A stretch of 12,593 nucleotides of DNA from CAZXBB01 sp964638815 (GTDB lineage: Bacteria; Planctomycetota; Phycisphaerae; Phycisphaerales; SM1A02), in contig CAZXBB010000303.1 of NCBI GenBank assembly GCA_964638815.1, positions 1-12,593 of the forward strand. Reading direction: 5' to 3'. The notes below the pieces were generated by a model. That model was not told the origin of the DNA. It saw nothing but the letters and a program-made list of their open reading frames with translations, and did no database searches. This document shows, one piece after another, positions 1 through 7,900 of the stretch (positions are counted from its first letter, which is position 1; each line of letters opens with the position of its first letter). Made by a program: the position numbers and the translations under genes.

Positions 1-13
1 ATAGACTCGCGGC

Positions 14-991
14 GTGGCCCGGGGTCTACGTATCGAGTATCCACACGCGTTGCACCACGCGATGTCCCGCGGGAACGAGCGACAGGACATCGTCCGTGAC
101 GACCACGATCGCGAGGAGCGAGTCCGGCTGCTGGCCGCAACCGTCGGACGATACGGGTGGCTCCTCCATGCTTTCGTGCTCATGACGAATCACGATCACC
201 TCTTCGTCGAGACGCCGTACGCCAACATGAGCCCGGGGCTGCACTATCTGAACTCGTGCTACGCCGGCTACTTCAATCGCCGGCACGATCGTTCAGGACA
301 CCTCTTCCAGGAGAGGCCGAAGATCCACCTGGTCGATGAGTCGGGCTACGCCTGCTGCGTCAGCCGTTACATCCATCTCAATCCCCGCCGGGCGGGGCTG
401 GTCTCCAGTCCGGAGGACTACCGGTGGAGCAGTTATGCCGGCTACCACGATCCAGCGGCAGCTCTCCCGTTTGTGACGTACGGCCGCGTGCTTGCCGGCT
501 TCGGCGCCCGCGAGAGCGAGGCTCGCAGCAACTACCGTGCCTTTGTTCGCGACGGCATGCGCTTGAAGCTCGAATCGCCCTGGTCCGAGGCGGGCCGGGA
601 CGGGATCATCGGAAGCGAAGCATTCGCCGAGAGAATCCGGAGCGTCCTGGGGCATCTCGATCCCGACCCGGAATTGCCGCGCATGCAGTCGCTCCAGTTT
701 CGTCCGACTTTGGTCGCTGTCCTCAATGCGGTGCGGCAGCGCTTCGGCGGGACCGCATGGGCGGTCGGTAAGCGTTGCGATGACCCAAGCCGATGCATCG
801 CGGCGTATCTGGCGTGCGCTGTATTCGGATACGGAAGTACGGAGGTGGCCGCCGCGCTTGGTTATCGCAGCCCCAGCAGCATCTCTCAGGCCGTGCGTCG
901 TGCCAAAGGACTGCCGACTCCAACTGCCCAGATGATTGACCGCCTGCGGATTGAGCTGCTCGATGGCGAGATCGGGGGGCCGCGTCTGCAA
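14..991 (+). CDS. REP-associated tyrosine transposase (RAYT, Y1/IS200-like) with lost stop codon
   Basis: HUH single-strand DNA transposase of the RAYT type, a family that nicks and joins REP-like palindromes. About 326 residues are recognisable. The start is GTG at 14: an in-frame TAG lies at 2-4, and MARGLRIEYPHALHHAMSRG matches the usual family N-terminus. The HUH pair is H60-x-H62 in MTNHDHLF, and the catalytic tyrosine is probably Y119 in RYIHLNPRRAG, the position equivalent to Tyr115 of the E. coli RAYT. Residues about 230-300 look like the DnaA-type helix-turn-helix found at the end of many long RAYTs (FGYGSTEVAAALGYRSPSSI). No ribosome binding site is visible in the 13 bases available. 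The expected stop after GGPRLQ is AAG at 992-994, whereas the duplicated copy downstream has TAG, so the frame runs on to 2374. The domains look intact, so the enzyme may still be functional with an abnormal tail. Family call is firm; activity is unknown. Confidence 0.88.
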
Positions 992-1065
992 AAGGAATGG
1001 GGCGTCGAAATCGGTCGCAGCGGCGACGGCTGCGGGTCACTATTCACTATTGCAGACGCGGCCCC
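976..1065. repeat. Inverted repeat, REP-like, copy 1
   Basis: The arm GGGGCCGCGTCTGCAA (976-991) is perfectly complementary to TTGCAGACGCGGCCCC (1050-1065), with 58 bases between them. The arm overlaps the last codons of the transposase. It could serve as the palindrome recognised by the encoded RAYT, as a transcription terminator stem, or both. It lacks a T-run, which weakens the intrinsic terminator reading. Confidence 0.85.
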
Positions 1066-1106
1066 GGCCCCCCCCTGCGGATTGAGCTGCTCGATGGCGA
1101 GACCGG

Positions 1107-1197
1107 GGGGCCGCGTCTGCAATAGGAATGGGGCGTCGAAATCGGTCGCAGCGGCGACGGCTGGGGGGTCACTATTCACTATTGCAGACGCGGCCCC
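1107..1197. repeat. Inverted repeat, REP-like, copy 2
   Basis: The arm GGGGCCGCGTCTGCAATAG (1107-1125) is perfectly complementary to 1179-1197. The match is three bases longer than in copy 1 because TAG is preserved at 1123-1125. The right arms of both copies read CTATTGCAG, so three of four arms support an ancestral TAG. The two palindromes lie in direct orientation and resemble a REP doublet next to its RAYT gene. Confidence 0.85.
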
Positions 1198-1205
1198 GGC
1201 CCCGC

Positions 1206-1445
1206 CGCGACTGGCGGTCGCCGGACACCGTTCGGGTCGAGGTGTGGGACGTCGCGACGAAGAAGATGCGATATGCGATCGACTGCCCGACGGACGTCCG
1301 GGCGCTGTTTGTCGAGGATCCCCCGCGTCTGGTGCTGGCGCCGCGAGTGCGGCGACAGAGCGCAACCTGGCTCGCGGAGCGCGTCCAGGTGCTCGACGCG
1401 GAGACGGGGGCGAGGATCGGGACGCTCGACCTCTCTCCCGAGTAG
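1206..1445 (+). pseudogene. C-terminal remnant of a WD40-type protein
   Basis: About 80 codons, ending in TAG at 1443-1445, read as the tail of a beta-propeller protein. The segment TVRVEVWDVATKKMRYAID (from 1227) has the closing strand and WD dipeptide of a WD40 blade followed by the usual ATK/ATG turn. RVQVLDAETGARIGTLDL near the end is a second blade edge. No start codon or upstream blades are present: the reading frame runs directly into the GC-rich edge of the upstream inverted repeat at about 1200. The simplest reading is that the transposase element inserted into, or replaced the front of, a WD40 gene. The missing 5' part might lie before the window. It is not part of the WD40 kinase gene at 4973, although it may come from a paralogue. 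Confidence 0.6.
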
Positions 1446-1563
1446 ACCCGGCGCTGGAGCCCCGGGATCCTTCGCCCGATGGGGCGACCGAACGGCACAC
1501 CGGGACCCGGTCGCCCCGACCGCTCGCGGCGACGAGTCGACCTGCTCCACGTTTTGCCTTCCC

Positions 1564-1676
1564 GGCGCGTGCTGCCTGCCCGGCGGCGAGTGCGAGGTAC
1601 GCATGTCGGAGCTCGATTGCGCCGGGCAGGGCGCGTGTTCCAGGGCATCGACACCACGTGCGAGAGCGTGATCTGT
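1564..1676 (+). pseudogene. Frameshifted cysteine-rich GACCLPGG module
   Basis: Frame 1 reads GACCLPGGECEVRMSELDCA from 1564. From 1635 the matching continuation VFQGIDTTCESVIC appears one frame away. Restoring one base near 1630-1634 (GGGCGCGTG in place of GGGCGGCGTG) gives an unbroken 38-residue module with the cysteine pattern CC-C-C-C-C. From memory, secreted planctomycete proteins carry repeats of the form GACC-DG-C-----DC---GG-Y-G--T-C. No full gene surrounds it. Upstream sequence in this frame is Arg-rich and unrecognisable. It is probably the remains of a secreted protein gene, although a sequencing error at the GC-rich junction is possible. Confidence 0.5.
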
Positions 1677-1717
1677 CGCAGGTCCCAAGGGAGCCGGAAC
1701 TCGCAGCCTCCCCCCGA

Positions 1718-1742
1718 CCACGGATTTCCACCGAAATCGTGG
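1718..1742. other. Hairpin with bulged 10-bp stem
   Basis: CCAC (1718-1721) and GATTTC (1723-1728), separated by a bulged G, pair with GAAATC (1733-1738) and GTGG (1739-1742) around a CACC loop. The AT-containing core stands out in very GC-rich surroundings. No T-run follows on either strand. It could be a protein-binding dyad or a remnant terminator of the decayed gene just upstream. Confidence 0.4.
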
Positions 1743-1898
1743 CGCGGTCGCGGCCCCGCTGTCGCGTCGGCATGGCACGGGGACAAACGGGCCCGCCGCC
1801 GGGCGGCCCGCTCCCGGGGCGGCGGCGCTCCCGGCGACCGATCGCCGCGGCACGTCGTGTGACCCGAATCCGTCTGCCAACCGACAACAGCCTCCCCC

Positions 1899-1904
1899 AA
1901 AGGA
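1899..1904 (+). promoter_or_regulatory. Ribosome binding site of the dockerin protein gene
   Basis: AAAGGA lies nine bases before the ATG at 1914. It fixes the start just ahead of a good signal peptide and separates this frame from the transposase read-through that overlaps it. Confidence 0.6.
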
Positions 1905-1913
1905 ACCCAGACC

Positions 1914-4097
1914 ATGGAACGCACCACATTCACCGACGCGGACCGACCCGTCCGCACCATCGCGTCCCGCTCCGCCCTCGCGGCACTGCTCTCGCTCGGT
2001 CTCTCGGCGCCGGGCCTGGCGGTCGACAAATCGTGGAACGCCGGCGACGGGGACTGGGACGACGCCGCCAACTGGACTCCGTTCGGCGAGCCCCTCAGCG
2101 ACGACGCCATCCGGATCGGCGACCTGCCGGGCGTGCAGAACGGCACCGTCATGCTCACGCCGCCCGGCTCGGGCTACGACTTCCTCGAGATCTCGAGCGG
2201 CATGACGCTCGACATGAACAACAACGAACTCGTGTCCTTCGGCGAAGCCTGGGTCCTGGGCGCCGGCTCGCGTCTGATCGCGCGGCCCGCGGTGGCCGGC
2301 CCCAACCAGCACGATTTCCAGGGCGCGCTGCACGTCGGCACCGGTGCGCACTTCGAGATGTACGACAACGTTGACGTGCGCGTTTTCCACGGCTCGGCCT
2401 CGTCCGGCACGATCTTCGGGCGGGGTACGTTCTACATCGCCAGCGTCACCCCGTTCCGGAACGACGGAGTGATCCGACCGAGCAACAACGGCGGGCTGAC
2501 GGTCCGGCAGGGCACCGTCGGCGACCAGGTCATCGATCTCGACGGACTCACCGGGAACGGGCAGATCGATCAGGACACGCCGTTCGCCGTGCTGGCCATC
2601 GAGGCGGGTTCGCTCGCGGACACGTTCAGCGGCACCATCACGATGGTGAAGGGATGCGGGCTGAACATGGACATCATCGACGGCTGGACCGCGGACGCCG
2701 GGTCCGTGATCGACATTCTCGGCTCGAACGACCCCAACTCGGCCACGCTGATCTACGGCAGCGACTGGGTGCTCGACGGGACGCTGAACGTCAACAGCTT
2801 CCAGGCGCATCTGCGCGTGCTGTCCGACGTCACCATCGAGGACAACGCCGAAGTGATCGTGGGCTTCACCGACTGGCTCGAGCTGGACGGCGCGACGACC
2901 GTGAGCGGCGGGTCGTTCCTCCTCGGCAACGCGGGCGTCCTCGACTTCGACGGCCAGACCACCGTGCAGGCCGGCACGTTCGCGACCAACAGCAGCGATC
3001 CCGCCAACGGATCGGTGGACTTCAACGGCGCCACCACCTGGAACGGCGGTTGCGACATCGACGGCGCCGCGCGCCAGTTCGGCAACGCGTTCGTGGCGGG
3101 CCCGTCGGTGGTCAACGCCGCGACCTTCGACATGGACGGTGACGGCGACACGCTCTGGACGGTCTGGAACGATCTCGTGATCAACGCGGACTCCGTGCAG
3201 TCGGACAACCCCGAGGACTTCCACGGCACGATGACCATCGCGAGCGGCGCGGGCCGCCTGACGATGAACCTGCCCGGGGCGGAGCCCCTGTTCTCGATGG
3301 CGGGCGAGATGAACTTCGTGGGTCATCCGGCGGTGTTCTTCACGCGTTACGACGGATCCGCGGCGCTTGACCTGATCGGGAACCTCAACGTCAGCGGCAA
3401 GGTGGCGATGGACGGCGCCCTGCGCGCGTCCGACGGCGTCATCGACATCGGTGACGCGAACGCCGTGCTCCGCCTCGACGGCGGCGGTCTGATCACGACG
3501 GGCTGCACGTTCACCGGCCTCGGCGAGCTTCGGATCGGGGCGGGCGGCAATCCGCTGTTCGCGGACGCCGACCTCGGCGCCGTCGGCCTGCGGAACCAGG
3601 GCAACCTCCGGCTCCAGTCGCACGTCAGGGCCGACCGGTTCGACGGCGAAGCCGGCAGCACGTGGGAGCTCTCGCTGGAGGGCACCGATCCCGGCGTCAC
3701 CTACGACGTGCTCAGTGTCGCCGGCACGGCGACGCTCGGCGGCGAACTGACCGTCACGCTGGAGAACAACTTCACGCCCGCGCCGGCCGCCGTGTTCACC
3801 GTGGTCACCGCGGCGACGCTCGCCGGCGTGTTCGACAACGTGGCCGACGGCGGACGCGTCTTCACGACGGGCGGGGAGGGTTCGTTCGTCGTGGACTACG
3901 ACGCCGCGGGCGGCGCCGTCGTCCTGTCCGGCTACACCTGCGCGGGCGACCTCAACCTCGACGGCCAGGTGAACATCGCCGACCTGCTGATTCTCCTGAC
4001 CTCGTGGGACACCCCCAACGGCGACTGCGACGGAGACGGCAACACGGACTTCGCCGACGTGCTGGTCCTGCTGGTCGCGTGGGGTGCTTGCCCGTAA
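1914..4097 (+). CDS. Secreted beta-solenoid-like protein with C-terminal GC-type dockerin
   Basis: A 727-residue exported protein of unknown exact role, probably displayed at the cell surface or outside the cell. Residues 14-36 form a signal peptide with a basic n-region, hydrophobic SALAALLSLGLSAPGLA, and likely cleavage after A36. The mature start SWNAGDGDWDDAANWTP is the W-G-G-W---NW opening typical of autotransporter-like and PEP-CTERM-type beta-helix proteins. The bulk is Gly/Asp/Thr/Val-rich with irregular short strands and turns. Residues 678-727 are a dockerin with two calcium-loop halves, D679-N681-D683...D690 and D704-D706-D708...D715, each followed by a Leu-rich helix, ending WGACP. 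Phycisphaerae have many such GC-type dockerin-anchored proteins. The anchor partner is not in the window. Signal peptide and dockerin are clear; the solenoid fold is inferred. Confidence 0.9.
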   Translation: MERTTFTDADRPVRTIASRSALAALLSLGLSAPGLAVDKSWNAGDGDWDDAANWTPFGEPLSDDAIRIGDLPGVQNGTVMLTPPGSGYDFLEISSGMTLDMNNNELVSFGEAWVLGAGSRLIARPAVAGPNQHDFQGALHVGTGAHFEMYDNVDVRVFHGSASSGTIFGRGTFYIASVTPFRNDGVIRPSNNGGLTVRQGTVGDQVIDLDGLTGNGQIDQDTPFAVLAIEAGSLADTFSGTITMVKGCGLNMDIIDGWTADAGSVIDILGSNDPNSATLIYGSDWVLDGTLNVNSFQAHLRVLSDVTIEDNAEVIVGFTDWLELDGATTVSGGSFLLGNAGVLDFDGQTTVQAGTFATNSSDPANGSVDFNGATTWNGGCDIDGAARQFGNAFVAGPSVVNAATFDMDGDGDTLWTVWNDLVINADSVQSDNPEDFHGTMTIASGAGRLTMNLPGAEPLFSMAGEMNFVGHPAVFFTRYDGSAALDLIGNLNVSGKVAMDGALRASDGVIDIGDANAVLRLDGGGLITTGCTFTGLGELRIGAGGNPLFADADLGAVGLRNQGNLRLQSHVRADRFDGEAGSTWELSLEGTDPGVTYDVLSVAGTATLGGELTVTLENNFTPAPAAVFTVVTAATLAGVFDNVADGGRVFTTGGEGSFVVDYDAAGGAVVLSGYTCAGDLNLDGQVNIADLLILLTSWDTPNGDCDGDGNTDFADVLVLLVAWGACP

Positions 4098-4125
4098 GCC
4101 GTTTACCAAGCTGCAAGTGCCTGGC

Positions 4126-4204
4126 ATTTCCCATTTCCCGTTTCCCGTTTCCCGTTGTTCAATTGACCGTTCCCGAGGTTCCCGATTCCCCGTTCCCGGT
4201 TCCC
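4126..4204. repeat. Heptanucleotide repeat and C-run array (possible minus-strand G-quadruplexes)
   Basis: RTTTCCC occurs four times without interruption at 4126-4153. A looser set of CCC runs follows at 4172-4174, 4181-4183, 4188-4191, 4195-4197 and 4202-4204. On the minus strand both sets meet the G3-N(1-7) four-run pattern of an intramolecular G-quadruplex. Similar GGGAAC-type short repeats are scattered between genes in many GC-rich bacteria. The array lies in the spacer just after the dockerin gene. Confidence 0.8.
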
Positions 4205-4269
4205 TCGGCCGGATCAACGCGAGTCATTCGCCCATAAACGACCCGCGTCCAGAACACGCGCTTCCGAAC

Positions 4270-4303
4270 GACCCACCCCCCCGCGCGGGGGTGGGTCTTC
4301 TTC
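4270..4303 (+). terminator. Intrinsic terminator between dockerin gene and sigma factor operon
   Basis: GACCCACCCCC (4270-4280) pairs perfectly with GGGGGTGGGTC (4287-4297) around a six-base loop, followed by TTCTTCG. This is a strong GC stem with a moderate U-rich tail in the plus direction. It would end the dockerin transcript, but it finishes only about 30 bases before the sigma factor ATG, so it might also act on transcripts entering the sigma operon. Confidence 0.8.
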
Positions 4304-4331
4304 GTTGCCGCACCCGCGAGGGGATGCGACA

Positions 4332-4976
4332 ATGATCGCGATGTCCGACCCGTCGCCAGGCTGCGACCCAGGGGCCGCCGGGCCGCCGCCGCCCGACGGG
4401 ACGGTGACGCAGATCCTCCAGCGTCTCGCGTCGGGCCGCCGGGAGGACGTCGACCGCCTGCTCGCGACCGTCTACGACGAGCTCCGCGACCTGGCGCGAC
4501 GCCACCTCCGCCACGAGCGCCCCGATCACACGCTCCAGCCGACCGCGCTGGTTCACGAGGCGTTCATGCGTCTGCTCGATCAGCGGAGCGTGGAATGGCG
4601 CGACCGCGTGCACTTCTTCGGCGTCGCGTCGAGCCTGATCCGGCGGGTGCTCGTGGATCACGCGCGCGCCCGGCTCCGCGCGAAGCGGGGGGGCGGTCGT
4701 CGTCGTCTCGAGATCGACGTCGCCGAAGGCGTGACGCCCGCCGCCGACGTGCTTGACCTGGTCGCACTCGACGATGCTCTCAACCGGCTGGCAGGCATCG
4801 ACGCGCGGCAGGCGAGCATCGTGGAGATGCGGTACTTCGGCGGGATGACGATCGAGGAGGTCGCGACGGCGCTGGACATGGGCAAGCGCAGCGTCGATCG
4901 CGAGTGGCAGTGCGCGCGGCTGTGGCTGTACGCGGCACTGTCGGACGACGGGCCGCGCCGCGCGGAGGCGACATGA
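4332..4976 (+). CDS. ECF RNA polymerase sigma factor, LQPTALVHE (Sig-70_X6-like) type
   Basis: A 214-residue group IV sigma factor that would direct RNA polymerase to a dedicated promoter set. The start is ATG 4332, with GAGGGG at 4318-4323 eight bases upstream; a TTG at 4305 abuts the terminator and is unlikely. Residues about 25-115 form region 2 (YDELRDLARRHLRHE, then LQPTALVHEAFMRLL, then FFGVASSLIRRVLVDHARA). Residues about 145-203 form region 4, with MTIEEVATALDMGKRSVDRE as the helix-turn-helix. The acidic DAED motif of ordinary ECF factors is absent, and Thr71 sits in that area. No anti-sigma gene is nearby. Instead the stop overlaps the kinase start (ATGA at 4973-4976), so the two are translationally coupled and the kinase is the likely regulator. 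Family call is secure; target promoters are unknown. Confidence 0.93.
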   Translation: MIAMSDPSPGCDPGAAGPPPPDGTVTQILQRLASGRREDVDRLLATVYDELRDLARRHLRHERPDHTLQPTALVHEAFMRLLDQRSVEWRDRVHFFGVASSLIRRVLVDHARARLRAKRGGGRRRLEIDVAEGVTPAADVLDLVALDDALNRLAGIDARQASIVEMRYFGGMTIEEVATALDMGKRSVDREWQCARLWLYAALSDDGPRRAEAT

Positions 4977-7900
4977 GCGACGACCGCGCCGCTCACCGGC
5001 TCCTGCGCGAGGCGATGGAGCACCCGACGGAGACGCGCGAGGCGTTCGTCACGTCGGCCACCGCCGGTCGCCAGGACCTGCGGGAGCGCGTGCTGAAGTG
5101 GCTCTCGTCGGCCGAACGGGTCGACGGCTTCCTCGAGCGCCCGGCGCTCGACCGCGGATCGACGGGAGCCGGCGTCAACGATCCGACGTCCGCGCTCATC
5201 GGGCAGCGGGTCGGGCAGTACATGGTGCGTTCACTGATCGCGTGCGGCGGCATGGGCGCCGTCTATCTCGCCGAGCAGGAGACGCCCCGGCGCCGCGTGG
5301 CGCTCAAGGTCATGCGCGTCGGGCTCGCGTCGCGTGCTGCCGTGCGTCGCTTCGAGTACGAGGTCCACGTCCTCGGGCAGCTCCAGCACCCGAACATCGC
5401 GCAGGTCTACGAGGCGGCGACGCACCGCATCGGCGACGCCGAGGTTCCCTTCTTCGCGATGGAGTACATCGAGCAGGCCGAGACGATCACCGGGTACGTC
5501 CAGTCGCGGCGGCTGCCGGTCCGCGCGCGTCTCGAGCTCTTCGCGCGGGTCTGCCAGGCGGTGCATTACGGGCACCAGCGACGGGTGATCCATCGCGACC
5601 TGAAGCCGCCGAACATCCTCATCGACGTGCACGGGGATCCGCGGGTCATCGACTTCGGCGTCGCCCGCGCCGTCGAGGAGGACGACGAGGCGACCCACGC
5701 GCGCACGCTCGCCGGCGAGATCGTGGGGACCATCGGCTACATGAGCCCCGAGCAGTGCGACCCGCAGGTGCACGACGTCGACATCCGGTGCGACGTGTAT
5801 TCACTCGGCGTCGTGCTGTTCGAGGTCCTCTGCGAGCGCGCGCCGTTCGCCCTGAGCAAAGTCGGCGTCGTCGAAGCGGCGCAGATCATCCGCGAGCGCG
5901 TTCCGCCGCGCGCGGGGACCATCGACGACGCGCTGTCCGGTGACGTCGAGACGATCGTCGCGAAGGCCCTCGAAAAGGACCGCGACCTTCGGTACCAGTC
6001 GGCGGCGGCGCTCGCCGCGGACATCCGCCGCTACCTGCGAGGCGATCCGATCGAGGCGCGGCCGCCGAGCCTCACCTACCAGTTGCGTCTGCTCGCGCGA
6101 CGCCATCGCACCGTGGTCGGCGTCTCGGCGCTCGCGGTCGCCGCGCTGATCGTCGCGACGCTCCTCAGCCTGGGATTCGCCCTGAAGAGCGGGCGCGACG
6201 CCCGGCGCCGCGCCGCCGCCGAGACGACGGCCCTCGCCGAGCGCGACAGGGCGCGCGAGCAGACGTACGCGGCCAACGTGGCGGCCGCGGAGGCGGCGCT
6301 CCGCGTGGGTGAGTACCGGCCGATGCGCGATCGCCTCGCCGCGGCGCCCGAGGAGCACCGCGGCTGGGAGTGGTGGTACCTCGACCGCCAGTCCGAGCCC
6401 AGTCGCCTCGTGCTCCAGGACGACGCGATGGTGTACGGCGTCCGCTTCGTGCTTGGCGATCGCGCCGTCGCGATGGCGACCGGGAACGGGCGGATCCGGC
6501 TCCGTGACGCCGCGACCGGCGCGATGATCCGGGAGGTTCAGGGCGTGACCGGCGAAGTGGTCAACGCGATCGAGCGGAGCGCCGATGGTCGTCGCCTCGT
6601 CGCGGGCATCGCCGGCGGCGTGCTGCGGATGTGGGACCTCGAGACCGGCGCGCTCCTGCTCGACGTGCACGAGCCCGCAGCGGGGCGGATCACCGGGGTG
6701 GCGCTCGACGGAAGCGGCGGTGTCCTCGGCGCGTGCGCGGATGGCCGCGTGCGACGCTGGAGCGTCGCGACGAGCGAGCTGACGGGAACGTACGCGGGTC
6801 ACCGGGGCGTCGCGAATGCGGTCGCGGTCGGAAGCGGGGGCCGGACGGGTTCGGGCGGGGATGACGGCACGGTCCGGATCTGGAGCGATGAGGCGCCCGG
6901 CGACGCGGTCGTCGCCCACCTCGACGACCCGGTCTACGCCGTCACGTTCACGCCGGACGGGCGGCGGGTCGTCGCCGGCACGAGCCCCGGGGAAATCGTC
7001 GTCCTCGATGCGCTCACGGGTGATCGGATCCTGGAATGGCGCGGCCACGAGGCGTCGGTCCGCGGCATCAGCGTCGCGGCGGACGGCAGGACGATCGCGA
7101 CGGCGAGCGGCGACCGGACGGGCGCGGTCTGGGATCTCGAGAGCGGCGAGCGGCTCCACCGGCTCGTTGCGCACGCGGAGCACGTCCACGACGTCGACTT
7201 CAACGAGGACGGCACCATCGTGGCGACGGGCTCGTGGGATCGCGTCGCCCGCCTGTGGGACGCGCGCCCCACTTCCATGGACGTCCTCACGGTGCACGGC
7301 AACACCGTGGACGCCGTGGCGTTCAGTCCCGACGGAGCGCGTCTGGCGTCGGCGTCGCGCGACGGCAATGTTCGTCTGTGGGACGCGGAGACCCTGGAGC
7401 GGCTCGGGACGATCCCCCACGAGTGCCGCTTCGTCCGCGCGCTGGCGTTCACGCCCGACAGTGCCTCCCTCGCGTTCACGCGCACGTGGCAGGCGATCGA
7501 CATCGTGGATCTCGCCACGGGCGAGACCCGTGCCGTGCTCGAGGGCGCGGGCACGCCGATCGTGCGCATCGCGTTCGATCCGACGGGGACGTTGCTGGTC
7601 GGCGGCACCCACGGCGGTGAGGTCATCGTGTGGGACGTCGCCAGCGGCGTCGCCCTGGACCGGGCCGACGGGCACGACGGCTACGTCTGGGACCTCGCCA
7701 TCAGCCCCGACGGCGCGCGTCTCGCCACCGGGTCGTGGGACGACCGCGTCAAGGTCTGGAGCCTGCGCCCGCTGCGCGAGCTGATGGTGCTCGAAGAGCA
7801 CGAGCACGACGTCTACGCGGTCGCGTTCAGCCCGGACGGGCGGCTGCTGGTCAGCGGCGGACGCGATCAGCGGATCTGCGTCCGGGACGCGGTGGACGGT

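Larger units (their letters stand above)
944..1203 (+). repeat. Tandem duplication (131-bp period) of the transposase 3' end plus inverted repeat
   Basis: The sequence from CTGCGGATTGAGCTGC at 944 recurs at 1075. Copy 1 spans 944-1074 and copy 2 spans 1075 to about 1203. The copies differ by few changes: ATC/ACC in the Gly-rich codons, AAG/TAG at the stop (992 versus 1123), and GCTGCGGG versus GCTGGGGGG, which adds one base to copy 2. Each copy holds the last 16 or so codons of the transposase, one long inverted repeat and a CACTATT heptamer repeated twice (1038-1051; 1170-1183). The duplication puts copy 2 in another frame, so its preserved TAG does not stop the transposase frame. Confidence 0.93.
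1446..1898. other. Stretch without an intact gene, upstream of the dockerin gene
   Basis: Apart from the broken cysteine-rich module and the hairpin at 1718-1742, this interval holds no convincing gene. Open frames here are Arg/Pro/Gly-rich and lack family features. Around 1785-1840 the sequence is extremely GC-rich with several overlapping weak dyads. The promoter for the gene at 1914 must lie somewhere here, but I see no clear -35/-10 pair. Confidence 0.5.
992..2374 (+). other. Read-through extension of the transposase frame
   Basis: After the lost stop the transposase frame remains open for about 460 codons, through both inverted repeats, the WD40 remnant and the first 461 bases of the dockerin gene, in a frame different from each of them. 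The predicted residues are rich in Arg, Pro, Ala and Gly and show no family resemblance, as expected from GC-rich sequence read out of frame. I do not regard it as a selected coding sequence. Two strong hairpins lie just after the transposase domain and may end transcription before most of it is copied. Confidence 0.6.

Noticed and set aside
1..26. Possible left-end counterpart of the inverted repeat arms
   Set aside because: Only scattered matches to AGAC-CGCGGC; not enough bases before the gene to judge an element end.
14..2374. A single 786-residue protein fusing a transposase to a long C-terminal domain
   Set aside because: The transposase similarity ends at the lost stop. The remainder is low-complexity, crosses repeats and remnants, and overlaps a well-supported gene in another frame.
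1179..4217. Long minus-strand open frame of about 1000 codons opposite the dockerin gene
   Set aside because: It mirrors the plus-strand gene with strong GC bias at third positions. It has no family features, and the plus strand has a signal peptide, ribosome binding site and dockerin.
4305..4331. TTG start extending the sigma factor by nine residues
   Set aside because: It lies right after the terminator tail with no ribosome binding site; ATG 4332 has GAGGGG at good spacing.
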